Shown piece after piece: positions 8,661 through 17,053 of a stretch of DNA of 64,000 nucleotides. A model generated the notes under the pieces. That model worked only from the letters and a program-made list of their open reading frames with translations. It ran no database searches and was not told where the DNA came from. Each line of letters starts with the position of its first letter. Positions within the stretch are counted from its first letter, which is position 1. Both the position numbers and the translations under genes were made by a program. Source of the DNA: UBA1141 sp963665155 (GTDB lineage: Bacteria > Chloroflexota > Dehalococcoidia > Lucifugimonadales > UBA3495); NCBI GenBank assembly GCA_963665155.2, contig CAXXFI010000002.1:992001-1056000 (forward strand), in the 5' to 3' direction.

Positions 8661-9512
8661 ATGGCAGGACTTGAAGGCAAGGTAGCCTTGATCACCGGGG
8701 CCGGGGGAATGCGTGGCGTAGGCCGGGCCACAGCTTTGAAGTTGGCGGGGCTAGGCGCCGACGTGGCAATAAGCGATGTGCACCGCGAGGAGCAGGACCT
8801 GCCGCCAGCGGAAGTCAGGCTTGGCTGGCGAAGCATCGACACGGTCAGCGAGGAAATCAGCGCATTGGGCCGGCGCCCCCTTCCTGTGTACTGCGACCTG
8901 GGACAACCCAACCAGATAGAGGCCATGGTGGAGCAGGTTGTCGACCATTACGGGCGCATCGACATTCTGGTTAACAACGCCAGAGCGATTATTGGCCGAG
9001 ACAAAGTTCCGGTCACCGAATTGTCACTGGAAGTCTGGGAGCATTTCCTGGCCATCAATACCACCGCCGTTTTTCTTTGCACCCAGTTCGTGGGCCGGGA
9101 AATGGTGCGACAGGGCGAAGGCGGACGCATAGTCAACATTGCGTCCGACGCATCCAAGCAGGCCAGCGCCACCGGCGCAGCCTATTCTGCCTCCAAATTC
9201 GCAGTGCTGGGTCTAACTCAGGCTTCGGCCTTGGATTTGGCGCCCCATAAGATTACGGTAAACTCGGTGTGTCCGGGGCCAATCAACACCGACCGCATGA
9301 GTTATTGGGAACAGGACCGGGCGCAAGAGTTGGGCATCACCCAGGAAGAGTTCAGGGGACGGATTGTGGACGAGGCAGGGCGCAACAGCCCCTTGGGCCG
9401 GATTGCCGAGGCAGAAGACGTGGCCAACGTGGTGGCTTTCCTGGCGTCGGAAGAGGCCAACTTTATTACCGGCCAAGCCTACAACGTCAACGGGGGGTTG
9501 TTGTTTCACTGA
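8661..9512 (+). CDS. Short-chain dehydrogenase/reductase (SDR)
   Basis: 283 residues, classical SDR. ATG 8661 is preceded by GGAGG (8649-8653). Motifs in order: the cofactor loop VALITGAGGMRGVGRATALK, DILVNNARA, the catalytic Ser in IVNIASDAS, YSASK (Tyr-x-x-x-Lys) and the PGPIN region. There is no strong Asp after strand 2 beyond AISDVHRE, which would favour NAD(H); this is tentative. It is divergent from the amidohydrolase remnant, with 232 bases between them. Substrate unknown. Confidence 0.92.
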   Translation: MAGLEGKVALITGAGGMRGVGRATALKLAGLGADVAISDVHREEQDLPPAEVRLGWRSIDTVSEEISALGRRPLPVYCDLGQPNQIEAMVEQVVDHYGRIDILVNNARAIIGRDKVPVTELSLEVWEHFLAINTTAVFLCTQFVGREMVRQGEGGRIVNIASDASKQASATGAAYSASKFAVLGLTQASALDLAPHKITVNSVCPGPINTDRMSYWEQDRAQELGITQEEFRGRIVDEAGRNSPLGRIAEAEDVANVVAFLASEEANFITGQAYNVNGGLLFH

Positions 9513-9607
9513 GTGATAACGCCAAAGGCTGATCGCTCCGGTAGAGGAAGATACCCCGCTGCCGGAAGATCGGTGATCCAGAAATATCAAGCAGCGTGAT
9601 GGTGTGG

Positions 9608-10675
9608 CTAGTTAGTGGCGGCTAATTGTTTGTTCAAGTTGACGAGATGTTCGTTCTGTTCCCTTAGCCACGAAACATAGTCTTGCCTTTTAGCCACACG
9701 CTTAAGAACGCCCCTGGTAGCCAATGAGGTGCAGAACACCAAAGCGTAAGCGGGGGGTGCCCCAATGACAGAAATATGGTTCAAAACAAGCTCCAGACTC
9801 ATGCCCGCAGCAATCGCCCCTGTCGAAATAACGGTTTGCTCTGTGGTATCCGACAGGAATCTATCTGCTGCTTTGGCTCCCTTATATACCAAAAAGGCGT
9901 TGACTAGGCCATGTAGTACAGCCACAGGAACTACTGCACCGAACAACTCCCCGAAAAGGTTCGTTAGGGCTTCGGGTCCGACATCATTAAAACCTGTCTC
10001 AACAACATCCGCTGCTTCTGCTGCGGTCATGTTCAAAGACAAGACATTCATATCCAAACCAAGTTCTGCAGCACGTTCTTTTACTTCTCCGGCAATATTG
10101 GCAGGAACAGCAAAATCTATCGCCTCCACGATTTGATCGTCGTCTGTGATCACTACTCCGCCTTCTAATTTCTGGCTGACTTCCCGCATATGCCTAATGA
10201 CGCCGTCCGCATCGCTATACATCTTCACTTGAACGTAGCGGGTTGTTTCATCAGCGTAATCAATCGCAACATCCCAAGCTTCTTGGTTGCCAAGGTCTGC
10301 TAAACGCACGTTCAGCCCCGCTTCCTGAGCCTCTTGGATGAACAGGTTCTCACCGATCTGACCCTTGATCTTGTTGACCAGGCCAACGACGGAGTTATCC
10401 CCAGCCTCAAGCTTATCGAGTAATATGCTTCGAACTTCGTCGTATGAGTCGGCCTTCTGACCCATGAGCTCAGCGAAACCCGCAAGAAGCTCTGGAGATA
10501 TCTGATCGTTCAGGCCATCGCCAGCCAGCAAATCACCTAAAACTACACCCGCTCCCACGGCAGTTTGTAGCAAATCACCTAGCTCTTTTTCTCTCTCCCA
10601 CCTAGCGGCAATTTTTCTAAAGCTTTGCGTCGGCTTGCCAGAATATTTGGCTTGAAATTGTGCGATAGTTGTCAT
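9608..10675 (-). CDS. Unknown protein: PD-(D/E)XK-nuclease-like domain plus hydrophobic C-terminal region
   Basis: 355 residues, not recognised as a named family. Residues 1-95 are helical with a glycine-rich hydrophobic patch (TAVGAGVVLGDLLAG, 38-52). Residues 100-160 carry an ordered set of acids like a PD-(D/E)XK fold: E109 in KGQIGENLF, D135 in WDVAIDY, and the Q149-V-K151 strand in YVQVKMY, the QxK variant seen in Mrr-type nucleases. Residues 236-266 and 283-320 are hydrophobic and may cross or associate with a membrane. The end (VSWLREQNEHLVNLNKQL) is a short amphipathic helix. It follows the 111-residue gene by 12 bases, forming a two-gene unit, and both look more AT-rich than their neighbours. 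Nuclease activity is inference from motif spacing only. Confidence 0.6.
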   Translation of the reverse strand: MTTIAQFQAKYSGKPTQSFRKIAARWEREKELGDLLQTAVGAGVVLGDLLAGDGLNDQISPELLAGFAELMGQKADSYDEVRSILLDKLEAGDNSVVGLVNKIKGQIGENLFIQEAQEAGLNVRLADLGNQEAWDVAIDYADETTRYVQVKMYSDADGVIRHMREVSQKLEGGVVITDDDQIVEAIDFAVPANIAGEVKERAAELGLDMNVLSLNMTAAEAADVVETGFNDVGPEALTNLFGELFGAVVPVAVLHGLVNAFLVYKGAKAADRFLSDTTEQTVISTGAIAAGMSLELVLNHISVIGAPPAYALVFCTSLATRGVLKRVAKRQDYVSWLREQNEHLVNLNKQLAATN

Positions 10676-10687
10676 ACTTGTCCCTGT

Positions 10688-11023
10688 TTACCTGTTCGCA
10701 AGGCGATTCTCGAGCTCAGAGATGCGATCGAGGGCCTCTTGGAGTTTCGTCGCCAGCAGGTCATTGAACTGTTCCTGTTCCGACAAGCGCTCTTGCACAA
10801 GCTGGTACATAGCCGCGCCACTAATTTCATCCAGTTTCCCAGAGGTTTTGCTTTGAGCTGAGTCTACTTTCCCCTTTGCGCCGCTGTTCTCATAGCCACG
10901 CCGACCTTTGTTGGCTAAATCTTTCGCTTTCGTCACGACTTTCCCGTCGCTATTAACGCCACTGTTGACCCGACTTTTGGCCTCATCTTTCAAGCTGGTT
11001 ACGGCGTCTTTTAAACTTCTCAT
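10688..11023 (-). CDS. Small Lys-rich coiled-coil protein, first gene of a two-gene cassette
   Basis: 111 residues, no recognised family. The first 65 residues are lysine- and serine-rich and helical (LKDAVTSLKDEAKSRVN, AKDLANKGRRGYENSG), the rest a likely coiled coil (LVQERLSEQEQFNDLLATK, LDRISELENRL). No signal peptide or membrane segment. It is the upstream gene of the nuclease-like 9608-10675 frame, separated by 12 bases, so the two are almost surely co-expressed. A DNA-binding, scaffold or inhibitor role is possible; none can be shown. Confidence 0.6.
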   Translation of the reverse strand: MRSLKDAVTSLKDEAKSRVNSGVNSDGKVVTKAKDLANKGRRGYENSGAKGKVDSAQSKTSGKLDEISGAAMYQLVQERLSEQEQFNDLLATKLQEALDRISELENRLANR

Positions 11024-11130
11024 GCTTTACATCCCACGCGTTATTTTGGTTATGTATTCGCCTTCGATTCCCACAATAGTCGCACCCGTTGGACGTTTTT
11101 GCAAGTTGATCCTGTGTACGCGATCTCTTG

Positions 11131-11712
11131 TCAAATCGGTCTAGTACCCGCCTCCCAAGCCAAGGGCCTCTCCCGCACCAGCAGGGTCAGCGGCACCGCC
11201 GCCAGGGACATGGCCAGCAATACCATAAACCCTCGGTCGTAGCTGCCCCATTGGTCGAAGATCATCGCGCCAGCCAGCGCGCCCGCCCCGCCAAATATTT
11301 GGTGGACCATGGTAATCGAACCGGAAACCAGACCCAAGCGGGCTTGGCCGAATATGGTTCCGGCGAACACCACATTGAGGGGCGCGGTGATCAGAAAGGT
11401 GAAGCCATAGAGCAGCGCAAAAATCGCCACCGACAAAGTATCTTGGAAAAAGATGATGTAGGCGAAGATAAAAATTCTCAGCACAAAGCATATTACCGTT
11501 GGTCGCACCGCTCCAAATGCATCGGCCAGAACTCCCGCCGATAGCACCCCCACCAATCCAACCAGTCCCATCCACCCCAGCAGGTTCCCGGCAAGAGCGG
11601 TTGTTACGCCTTGGTCTTGAGCGAACGCCACCACATGGGTAGCTATGAAGAAGTCTTGAAACCCGCAGATGGCATAGATGATTACCAGCAGCGCGAATTG
11701 ACGGGAAGCCAG
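11131..11712 (-). pseudogene. MFS transporter, C-terminal part, split off by IS copy 2 and MITE 2
   Basis: Codons continue from CTGG (11709-11712) as LASRQFALLVIIYAICGFQD and then FFIATHVVAFAQDQG, and run through the last six membrane segments to a stop at 11131. The N-terminal half lies beyond the insertion at 13723-14416. Joining the two halves at the shared CTRG gives an uninterrupted 423-residue OFA/monocarboxylate-type MFS protein, so the gene was intact before insertion and precise excision would restore it. Confidence 0.85.
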
Positions 11713-11857
11713 TATTACAACGACGGTTCCTCTGGCAGGGCGATTTTCGAGAATGATTTGAACCTAATAACGTGATGCGATGAGCCTACCGCGATAGCCC
11801 GCTGGCAGCCGAATACGAAGGGGAAGACGAAATATTTGGTAATCCGTCGTTGTAATA
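11713..11857. mobile_element. MITE copy 2 (145 bp)
   Basis: Same length and almost same sequence as MITE copy 1, with TIRs TATTACAACGACGG...CCGTCGTTGTAATA. Right flank is CTAG (11858-11861), shared with IS copy 2; left flank is CCAG (CTGG on the MFS coding strand) instead of CTAG. It lies upstream of the transposase gene as in copy 1 but is reversed relative to it. Confidence 0.85.
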
Positions 11858-11861
11858 CTAG

Positions 11862-13722
11862 AACTCCGGCCGAAAAGTACCCTGACCTAGGCTGTCCCGA
11901 TATACTGGGCAAGAGATTTAATAAATGGGTGTGGGAGGTTGAGGATGCTGGGAGTACGGTCGGCGCAACGAGGGCTGCTGGAAGCGGATCACCTGTACCT
12001 GGACTATGTGGGCCGGGGCTCCTTCTATGGCTTCCTGGCCTCCCTGCGGGGACAGCTATTTCGAGACGAAGAGTTCGCCGAGCTATATTGCCCAGACAAT
12101 GGCCGGGATAGCGTGCCCCCAAGTCTGGTGGCCACTGCGCTGTTGTTGCAAGCCTACGACAAAGTCAGCGACGCCGAAGCCAAACAGCGGGCGGATTTTG
12201 ATATCCGGTGGAAGGTGGCGTTGGGGATTGAGGTGGAGGACCGGCCCTTTGCCAAGAGCACGCTGCAGCTGTTTCGAGCCCAGCTGATCCTCCACGACCG
12301 GGTGCGGGCCGTCTTTCAGCGCAGCCTCCAATTCGCCCGGCAGACCGGATACCTGAAAGGACGCCGGATGAAGGTGGCGGTAGACACCACCTACATTCTG
12401 GGCCGAGGGGCGGTCAAGGACACCTACAACTTGCTGGCCGACGGCATAGTCCAGGTAGTGCGGGCGCTTTCGGACCTGGATGGGACGCGGCCCGAGGAAT
12501 GGGCCTTGAGACACGGTCTGGAACTCTACTTTGGCTCCAGTGTGAAGGGAGAGGCAGAGATTGACTGGGACAACCAGAAAGAGCGGCAAGCCTTACTGCA
12601 GAAGATAGTAGCCGATGCCGACCTGGTGTTGGAGCTGGCCCGTCAGGTCCAGGGTCAGTTCCCCGAGGAGAGCCCCCAGCGCCAGGGTATAGTGGAAGCG
12701 GCGGAGTTGCTGGGGCAACTGTTACTGCAGGATGTGGAACGCCAGGAGGATGGCCCAGCCCTGAAGGATGGGGTAAGCCGGGACCGCATCCCTTCGGTAC
12801 ACGACCCGGAGATGCGCCACGGCCGTAAAAGCAGCAGCAAACGCTTCGACGGACATAAGGCTGCCGTGGTGGTGGATACCGATTCCCAACTGGTGACCGC
12901 GGTAGACATCCTGCCCGGCAATGCCGGTGACAACACTGGAGTCCTGGAACTGGTGGAGCAGAGTGAGGAGAACACGGGCATAGCGGTGGAGGAGACTATC
13001 GGGGATGCGGCCTATGGGGATGGCGGGACGCGGCAGGCCTTTGCCGATGCTGGTCGGACTCTAATAGCCAAGGTGCCGGGTCGCCCTAATAAGGCCTGCT
13101 TCCCCAAGGAGGACTTCCAGATCGACTTGGAGGCAGGAACCTGCACCTGCCCAGCCGGTAATGTTACCCACACCCTGCGGACCTTCGGCACCCGGACCAA
13201 CCGGTTGGGTCGGACCTACCTGGCCCGGAGTTTCCAATTCGACCCGGCGGTCTGCGGCGTATGCCCCCTGCGGTCCCAGTGCGTGGCGGCGCGGTACGGG
13301 GCGGGACGCACCGTAGCCCTGCATCCCCAAGAGGCGCTCTTGCAACAAGCCCGGGACTTCCAGCGGAGTGAGGGCTTTGCTGAATACCGTAGGCCGCGCC
13401 AGGCGGCCGAGCATCGCCTGGCGCGGCTGGCGCAACTGGGGGTCCGCCAATCTCGCTACTTCGGCCGAGCCAAGACCCGATTCCAACTACTCATGGCGGC
13501 CACGGTGGCCAACCTGACCCTGGTGGCTACCAAGATGGGGATGATATCTCCGGCTCCAGGCTCCTCTCACGATAAACCGGACCAGCAAGCCCCAGGGTCG
13601 CCCATCGTTACTACCCAATTCATATTGGCCGCAGCCAACTGGGTCACTCTTAGCCTCAGACTTACAGTCCACTGGTTATCCTCCACGCCATCCCGTCACA
13701 GCAGGGCTTTTCAGCCGGGTTT
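11862..13722 (+). mobile_element. Insertion sequence copy 2 (IS1182-like DDE element), 1861 bp
   Basis: Full-length sister of the element at 1135-2986, in the opposite orientation, with the same imperfect TIRs and CTAG on both sides (11858-11861, 13723-13726). With MITE 2 it splits an MFS transporter gene whose halves are collinear on either side, so this copy's insertion site is undisturbed. Confidence 0.88.
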
Positions 13723-13726
13723 CTAG
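11945..13726 (+). CDS. IS transposase, copy 2 (intact catalytic triad)
   Basis: 593 residues; ATG 11945 with GGGAGG at 11933-11938. Same domain order as copy 1. The catalytic set looks complete: D147 (VAVDTTYILG), D354 (IGDAAYGDG) and E489 (RQAAEHRLARL), followed by the RYFGRAKTRFQLLMAATVAN helix region typical of IS1182-like enzymes. A CPAGN and CGVCPLRSQC cysteine cluster lies before the last block. The stop codon falls within the flanking CTAG, so the frame reads through the terminal repeat. Confidence 0.9.
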   Translation: MLGVRSAQRGLLEADHLYLDYVGRGSFYGFLASLRGQLFRDEEFAELYCPDNGRDSVPPSLVATALLLQAYDKVSDAEAKQRADFDIRWKVALGIEVEDRPFAKSTLQLFRAQLILHDRVRAVFQRSLQFARQTGYLKGRRMKVAVDTTYILGRGAVKDTYNLLADGIVQVVRALSDLDGTRPEEWALRHGLELYFGSSVKGEAEIDWDNQKERQALLQKIVADADLVLELARQVQGQFPEESPQRQGIVEAAELLGQLLLQDVERQEDGPALKDGVSRDRIPSVHDPEMRHGRKSSSKRFDGHKAAVVVDTDSQLVTAVDILPGNAGDNTGVLELVEQSEENTGIAVEETIGDAAYGDGGTRQAFADAGRTLIAKVPGRPNKACFPKEDFQIDLEAGTCTCPAGNVTHTLRTFGTRTNRLGRTYLARSFQFDPAVCGVCPLRSQCVAARYGAGRTVALHPQEALLQQARDFQRSEGFAEYRRPRQAAEHRLARLAQLGVRQSRYFGRAKTRFQLLMAATVANLTLVATKMGMISPAPGSSHDKPDQQAPGSPIVTTQFILAAANWVTLSLRLTVHWLSSTPSRHSRAFQPGF

Positions 13727-14416
13727 GATAGTCTTCAAGGGTAATCCACCGTCCACCGCCATCTCAGCGCCAACTACCGACTCCCTCTCTTCTGCTCCAG
13801 AATCAGACGAGTTTCCATCTAGTACAGTCTGGGAAGCAGAAGCCGGAGGACGGGAGCGCACCGCCACAAACACAATCGGCGCCAGCACGGCCATCATGAC
13901 TATTCCTAGAGCCGTAAACGCAGTGCGCCAACCCAAGGTCGCCAAAAACGCCGACAGCAAGCCGATGATGACCAACTGGCCGATGGCTCCGCCGGACACA
14001 GCGACGCTAACGGCAGTTCCCCGCCGCCGCTCAAACCAGCGGCTTATCATGACGCCCACAGCGGGGTTGGAAATGCCTGCGTTACCCACGGCGTAAACCA
14101 AGCCGTACACCACGAATAGCTGCCAGGGCTCTCTTACCAGGGCGCCCACAATCGCACCTACGCCCAATATGATGCGCAGGCTATAGCGGTCGACCAGCTT
14201 GCCTACCACAGGGAGCGATAGGGCCGACACCAACATGAATGCGGCGATCGCCAACGTTAGGGTTGAGCGGCTCCAACCCAATTCCTCGGACATGGGTTTG
14301 AGCACCAAGCCAAAGGTGAACCGGGAACCGCTGCCGAAGAAGAGGACTAGAAATCCCGTCGCCAGGATTACCCAGCTGTAATTTATTCTGCGCTTAGCCG
14401 GTATCAAACTTGCCAT
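13723..14416 (-). pseudogene. MFS transporter, N-terminal part, cut by IS copy 2
   Basis: Starts at ATG 14416 (MASLIPAKRRINYSW) and holds the first six membrane segments of an MFS protein, with the GSGSRFTFGLVLKPMSEELG loop and RWFERRRGTAVSVAVSGG motif of the OFA/monocarboxylate-type subfamily, then a hydrophilic central loop (SDSGAEERESV). It reads ...LPLKTIL and enters the IS at CTAG. The rest is at 11131-11712. Before insertion it would have been a 423-residue inner-membrane carrier, perhaps for an organic acid. Confidence 0.85.
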
Positions 14417-14498
14417 CCCAAATAGGTCAGCACGCACGAATCGCAGCTGTTATCGGGACAGGTTTCTACCGGAAAGAACGCCGGAAAGAAGGGCGGCC

Positions 14499-14542
14499 AA
14501 AAAAAGATGAGTCCCAAGCTATTGCAAAGCCTGGGACTCATC
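14499..14542 (-). terminator. Intrinsic terminator of the E1 operon
   Basis: On the minus strand an 11-bp perfect stem (GATGAGTCCCA and complement, 14506-14516 with 14532-14542) is followed by seven T (A tract 14499-14505). It lies 51 bases past the stop of the E1 beta gene. Confidence 0.9.
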
Positions 14543-14592
14543 TCAATGACAAAGTAGGGAAACATCTTGGACGGCGTGACCGTCGAGCTACT

Positions 14593-15642
14593 CTACCGGT
14601 TCATCAACCCCTTAACCGTGGCTATAACCCTCGCCTCGTTGGGAACGTAGTTGTTCTCCAAAGCCCTGCTGTAGGGTACTGGCGTGTGGGGAGCGGTGAC
14701 CCTGGATGGAGGCGCGTCCAAGTAGTCAAAAGCCTCTTCCGCTACCCGAGCGCAAATATCTCCGGCCAGGCTGCAAATCGGAGTATCTTCGTCAACTACC
14801 ACCAAGCGGTGGGTGCGACGCACCGAGTCGATTACGTGGTCGTAGTCAATCGGAGATACGCTGAGCAGGTCGATCACTTCGGCGTTGATGCCGGACTTAG
14901 CCAGTTCTTCGGCAGCCGCAGTGCAGACCCAGGTCATCTTGGAAATCCCTACCAGGGTAATATCTGTCCCTGGGCGAACCGTTCGGGCTTTACCAATCTC
15001 CAATGCGTAGGACTCTTCGGGCACCGGGCCCCTTATTCCATACAAGCCTTTGTGCTCAAAGAAGACCACCGGATCGTCGTCACGAATGGACGCAATGAGC
15101 AATCCTTTGGCCGTGTAGGCATCCGAGGGGACCACGCCTTTCAGTCCCGGGAAGTGGCTGAAAATGGAGTAGTAGGACTCGGAGTGCTGGGCTGCAGCGC
15201 CGAAGCCTGCGCCGATGCGCGTCATCATGGTAAAGGGCACCTTGACCTGCCCACCGAACATGTACCGCATCTTTGCGGCGTTGTTTACCAGTTGGTCCAT
15301 GCAGACGCCGATAAAGTCGATAAACATTAATTCGGCCACTGCCCGCAGTCCGGTTGAAGACGCTCCGATGGCAGCGCCGATGAAGGCAGCTTCGGAAAGA
15401 GGCGTGTCAAGCACGCGGTCACGACCGAACTCTTGTATCAGGCCAACGGTAGTGCGGAACGGGCCACCCCAAGCGTCCACTACGCCTTGGTCTTCCCGTC
15501 CTGCGCCGCCGGCAATCTCTTCACCCATTATGATCACCGAGTCATCCTGGGCCATTTCTTGGCGCAGGGCCTCGTTGATGGCTTCTCTGAACTGGATTTC
15601 CCTGGTAGCACTGGTGCTCATGGGGGCGACAGTTGTGGTCAT
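14593..15642 (-). CDS. 2-oxoacid/acetoin dehydrogenase E1 component, beta subunit
   Basis: 349 residues, matching the usual ~325-350 of E1 beta. GGAG 7 bases before ATG 15642. The transketolase pyrimidine-binding domain comes first (REAINEALRQEMAQDDSVIIMGEEI, catalytic-side Glu in GEE; DTPLSEAAFIGAAIGAS), then the C-terminal transketolase domain (TDITLVGISKM, EVIDLLSVSPID, RRTHRLVVVDED). With the alpha subunit it forms the heterotetramer that decarboxylates a 2-oxoacid or acetoin onto lipoyl-E2. It follows E1 alpha by 109 bases and ends at a strong terminator; no E2 or E3 gene is present, so the substrate stays open. Confidence 0.93.
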   Translation of the reverse strand: MTTTVAPMSTSATREIQFREAINEALRQEMAQDDSVIIMGEEIAGGAGREDQGVVDAWGGPFRTTVGLIQEFGRDRVLDTPLSEAAFIGAAIGASSTGLRAVAELMFIDFIGVCMDQLVNNAAKMRYMFGGQVKVPFTMMTRIGAGFGAAAQHSESYYSIFSHFPGLKGVVPSDAYTAKGLLIASIRDDDPVVFFEHKGLYGIRGPVPEESYALEIGKARTVRPGTDITLVGISKMTWVCTAAAEELAKSGINAEVIDLLSVSPIDYDHVIDSVRRTHRLVVVDEDTPICSLAGDICARVAEEAFDYLDAPPSRVTAPHTPVPYSRALENNYVPNEARVIATVKGLMNR

Positions 15643-15751
15643 GACAGTCTCCTTTTTGATGCCACATGGTCGTTACGACCAAGTTAACAATTTACTACTG
15701 TACAGCTCTTAATGTAGAGTCCTTGATTTAAACGAAGCAGGCTTGGTCAGC

Positions 15752-16759
15752 TTAAATCTCCATGTTGGTGCCGCGACTGAGCGCCGCAGTAGGATAGTTA
15801 ACGTAGACGTCGTCGTATATCTCAATCTCTTCAGGCAGAGGGCTCTCGTCGGCGAACTTTACGGCCTCTTCCATCATGTCCACGGCCTCTTGGTCGATCT
15901 GGTCCAGTTCTTCCGCCGTGATTTCGCCAAGGGGCAAAACCGTAGAACGGAAGTGCTTGATAGGGTCACGGGCCCGCCAATGGTCCTCTTCTTCCTTGGA
16001 GCGGTAGGTAAGAGGATCGTCAAAAACCGTGTGTCCGTAGTAGCGATAAGTCTCACATTCCAACAGAGACGGACCCTCCCCGGCCCGGGCCCTTTCCACC
16101 GCTTGACCAGCAGCATCGTAAACAGCGAAAACGTCCATTCCGTCGACGTGGATTCCCGGCATGTCGTAGCCTGCGGCCCGGTCGGACACGTGAGCCGTGG
16201 AGAGAGCATACTCGGCGGGGGTAGACATAGCGTATCCGTTGTTTTCACACACAAAAATCACCGGCAGTTTCCATACCGACGCCAGGTTCATGGACTCGTG
16301 GAGCACTCCTTGGCTGGCCGCGCCATCACCAAAGAAAGCTACCGCAACCCGGCCCAATTTCTTGACCTTGGAGGTGAGCGCAGCGCCCACGGCCAATGGG
16401 ACGCTGGCCCCAACTACCCCGTTGGTCCCCAGCATTCCTTTGCTCATATCGGCGATGTGCATCGAGCCGCCCTTGCCCTTATTGGACCCAGTGGAACGGC
16501 CAAATAGTTCAGCCATCATTACTCTTGGCTCAACGCCTTTGGCTATGCAATGACCGTGACCCCGGTGGGTGCTGCCCATGTAGTCTTCATTGGTCAACTG
16601 CGAGCAAACTCCCGTGGCCACGGCTTCTTGGCCGGCCGAGGAGTGAACCGAAGCGGACATACGGCGCTGCCCGGTCTCAGGGATGCCCCGCTCTTCGAAA
16701 TTCCGGATAGTGACCATAGTCGTGTAAAGTTTCAGTAATGTGTCTCGGTCCATATCCAT
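15752..16759 (-). CDS. 2-oxoacid/acetoin dehydrogenase E1 component, alpha subunit
   Basis: 335 residues from ATG 16759, chosen over an ATG at 16813 because AGGGGTG lies just upstream and family members begin near MDRDTLLKLYTTMVTIRNFE. The thiamine-diphosphate motif is complete: GDGAASQG followed by NN in VCENNGYAMST. STHRGHGHCIAKG and GSMHIAD are the substrate-loop blocks seen in PDH and acetoin dehydrogenase E1 alpha. First gene of a two-gene unit with E1 beta; the acetoin type (AcoA-like) is the closest resemblance by eye, but pyruvate or branched-chain acids cannot be ruled out. Confidence 0.92.
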   Translation of the reverse strand: MDMDRDTLLKLYTTMVTIRNFEERGIPETGQRRMSASVHSSAGQEAVATGVCSQLTNEDYMGSTHRGHGHCIAKGVEPRVMMAELFGRSTGSNKGKGGSMHIADMSKGMLGTNGVVGASVPLAVGAALTSKVKKLGRVAVAFFGDGAASQGVLHESMNLASVWKLPVIFVCENNGYAMSTPAEYALSTAHVSDRAAGYDMPGIHVDGMDVFAVYDAAGQAVERARAGEGPSLLECETYRYYGHTVFDDPLTYRSKEEEDHWRARDPIKHFRSTVLPLGEITAEELDQIDQEAVDMMEEAVKFADESPLPEEIEIYDDVYVNYPTAALSRGTNMEI

Positions 16760-17053
16760 ATCGCACCCCTGTCTAACTTTTTTTGAAGATTTCGGCGTCG
16801 AGGTTGCGGCCAATTGAATCAGGCCACTCTAATTTTCCAGGGCGATCTACCGGCGAATTTCCCCAATGGTAGCATGGGCCAAAACTATGTCAATAGAAAC
16901 GTGCTTTAGACAGGGACTTGGGCTGTCAATTCGGGTCAAGGCTCCTATTTGCTACAGGACGGCTACCGGGACTCTACCCGAAGGCAATCTAGAGGAAACC
17001 TAGAGTCGATTTCCAGTGAGCCGGGCGTCGAACCAGCTTTTCCCGGAAATTGT

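Noticed and set aside
1131..13726. Composite transposon bounded by the two inverted IS copies
   Set aside because: The MFS halves lie on either side of copy 2 alone, so copy 2 inserted by itself; the outer flanks do not match as a split target.
14410..15330. 306-codon plus-strand frame
   Set aside because: Antisense shadow of the E1 beta gene and its terminator; no ribosome-binding site or fold signature.
16990..17046. GTCGAACCAG with nearby GC arms as a possible tRNA
   Set aside because: No acceptor stem pairing or anticodon arm can be built.
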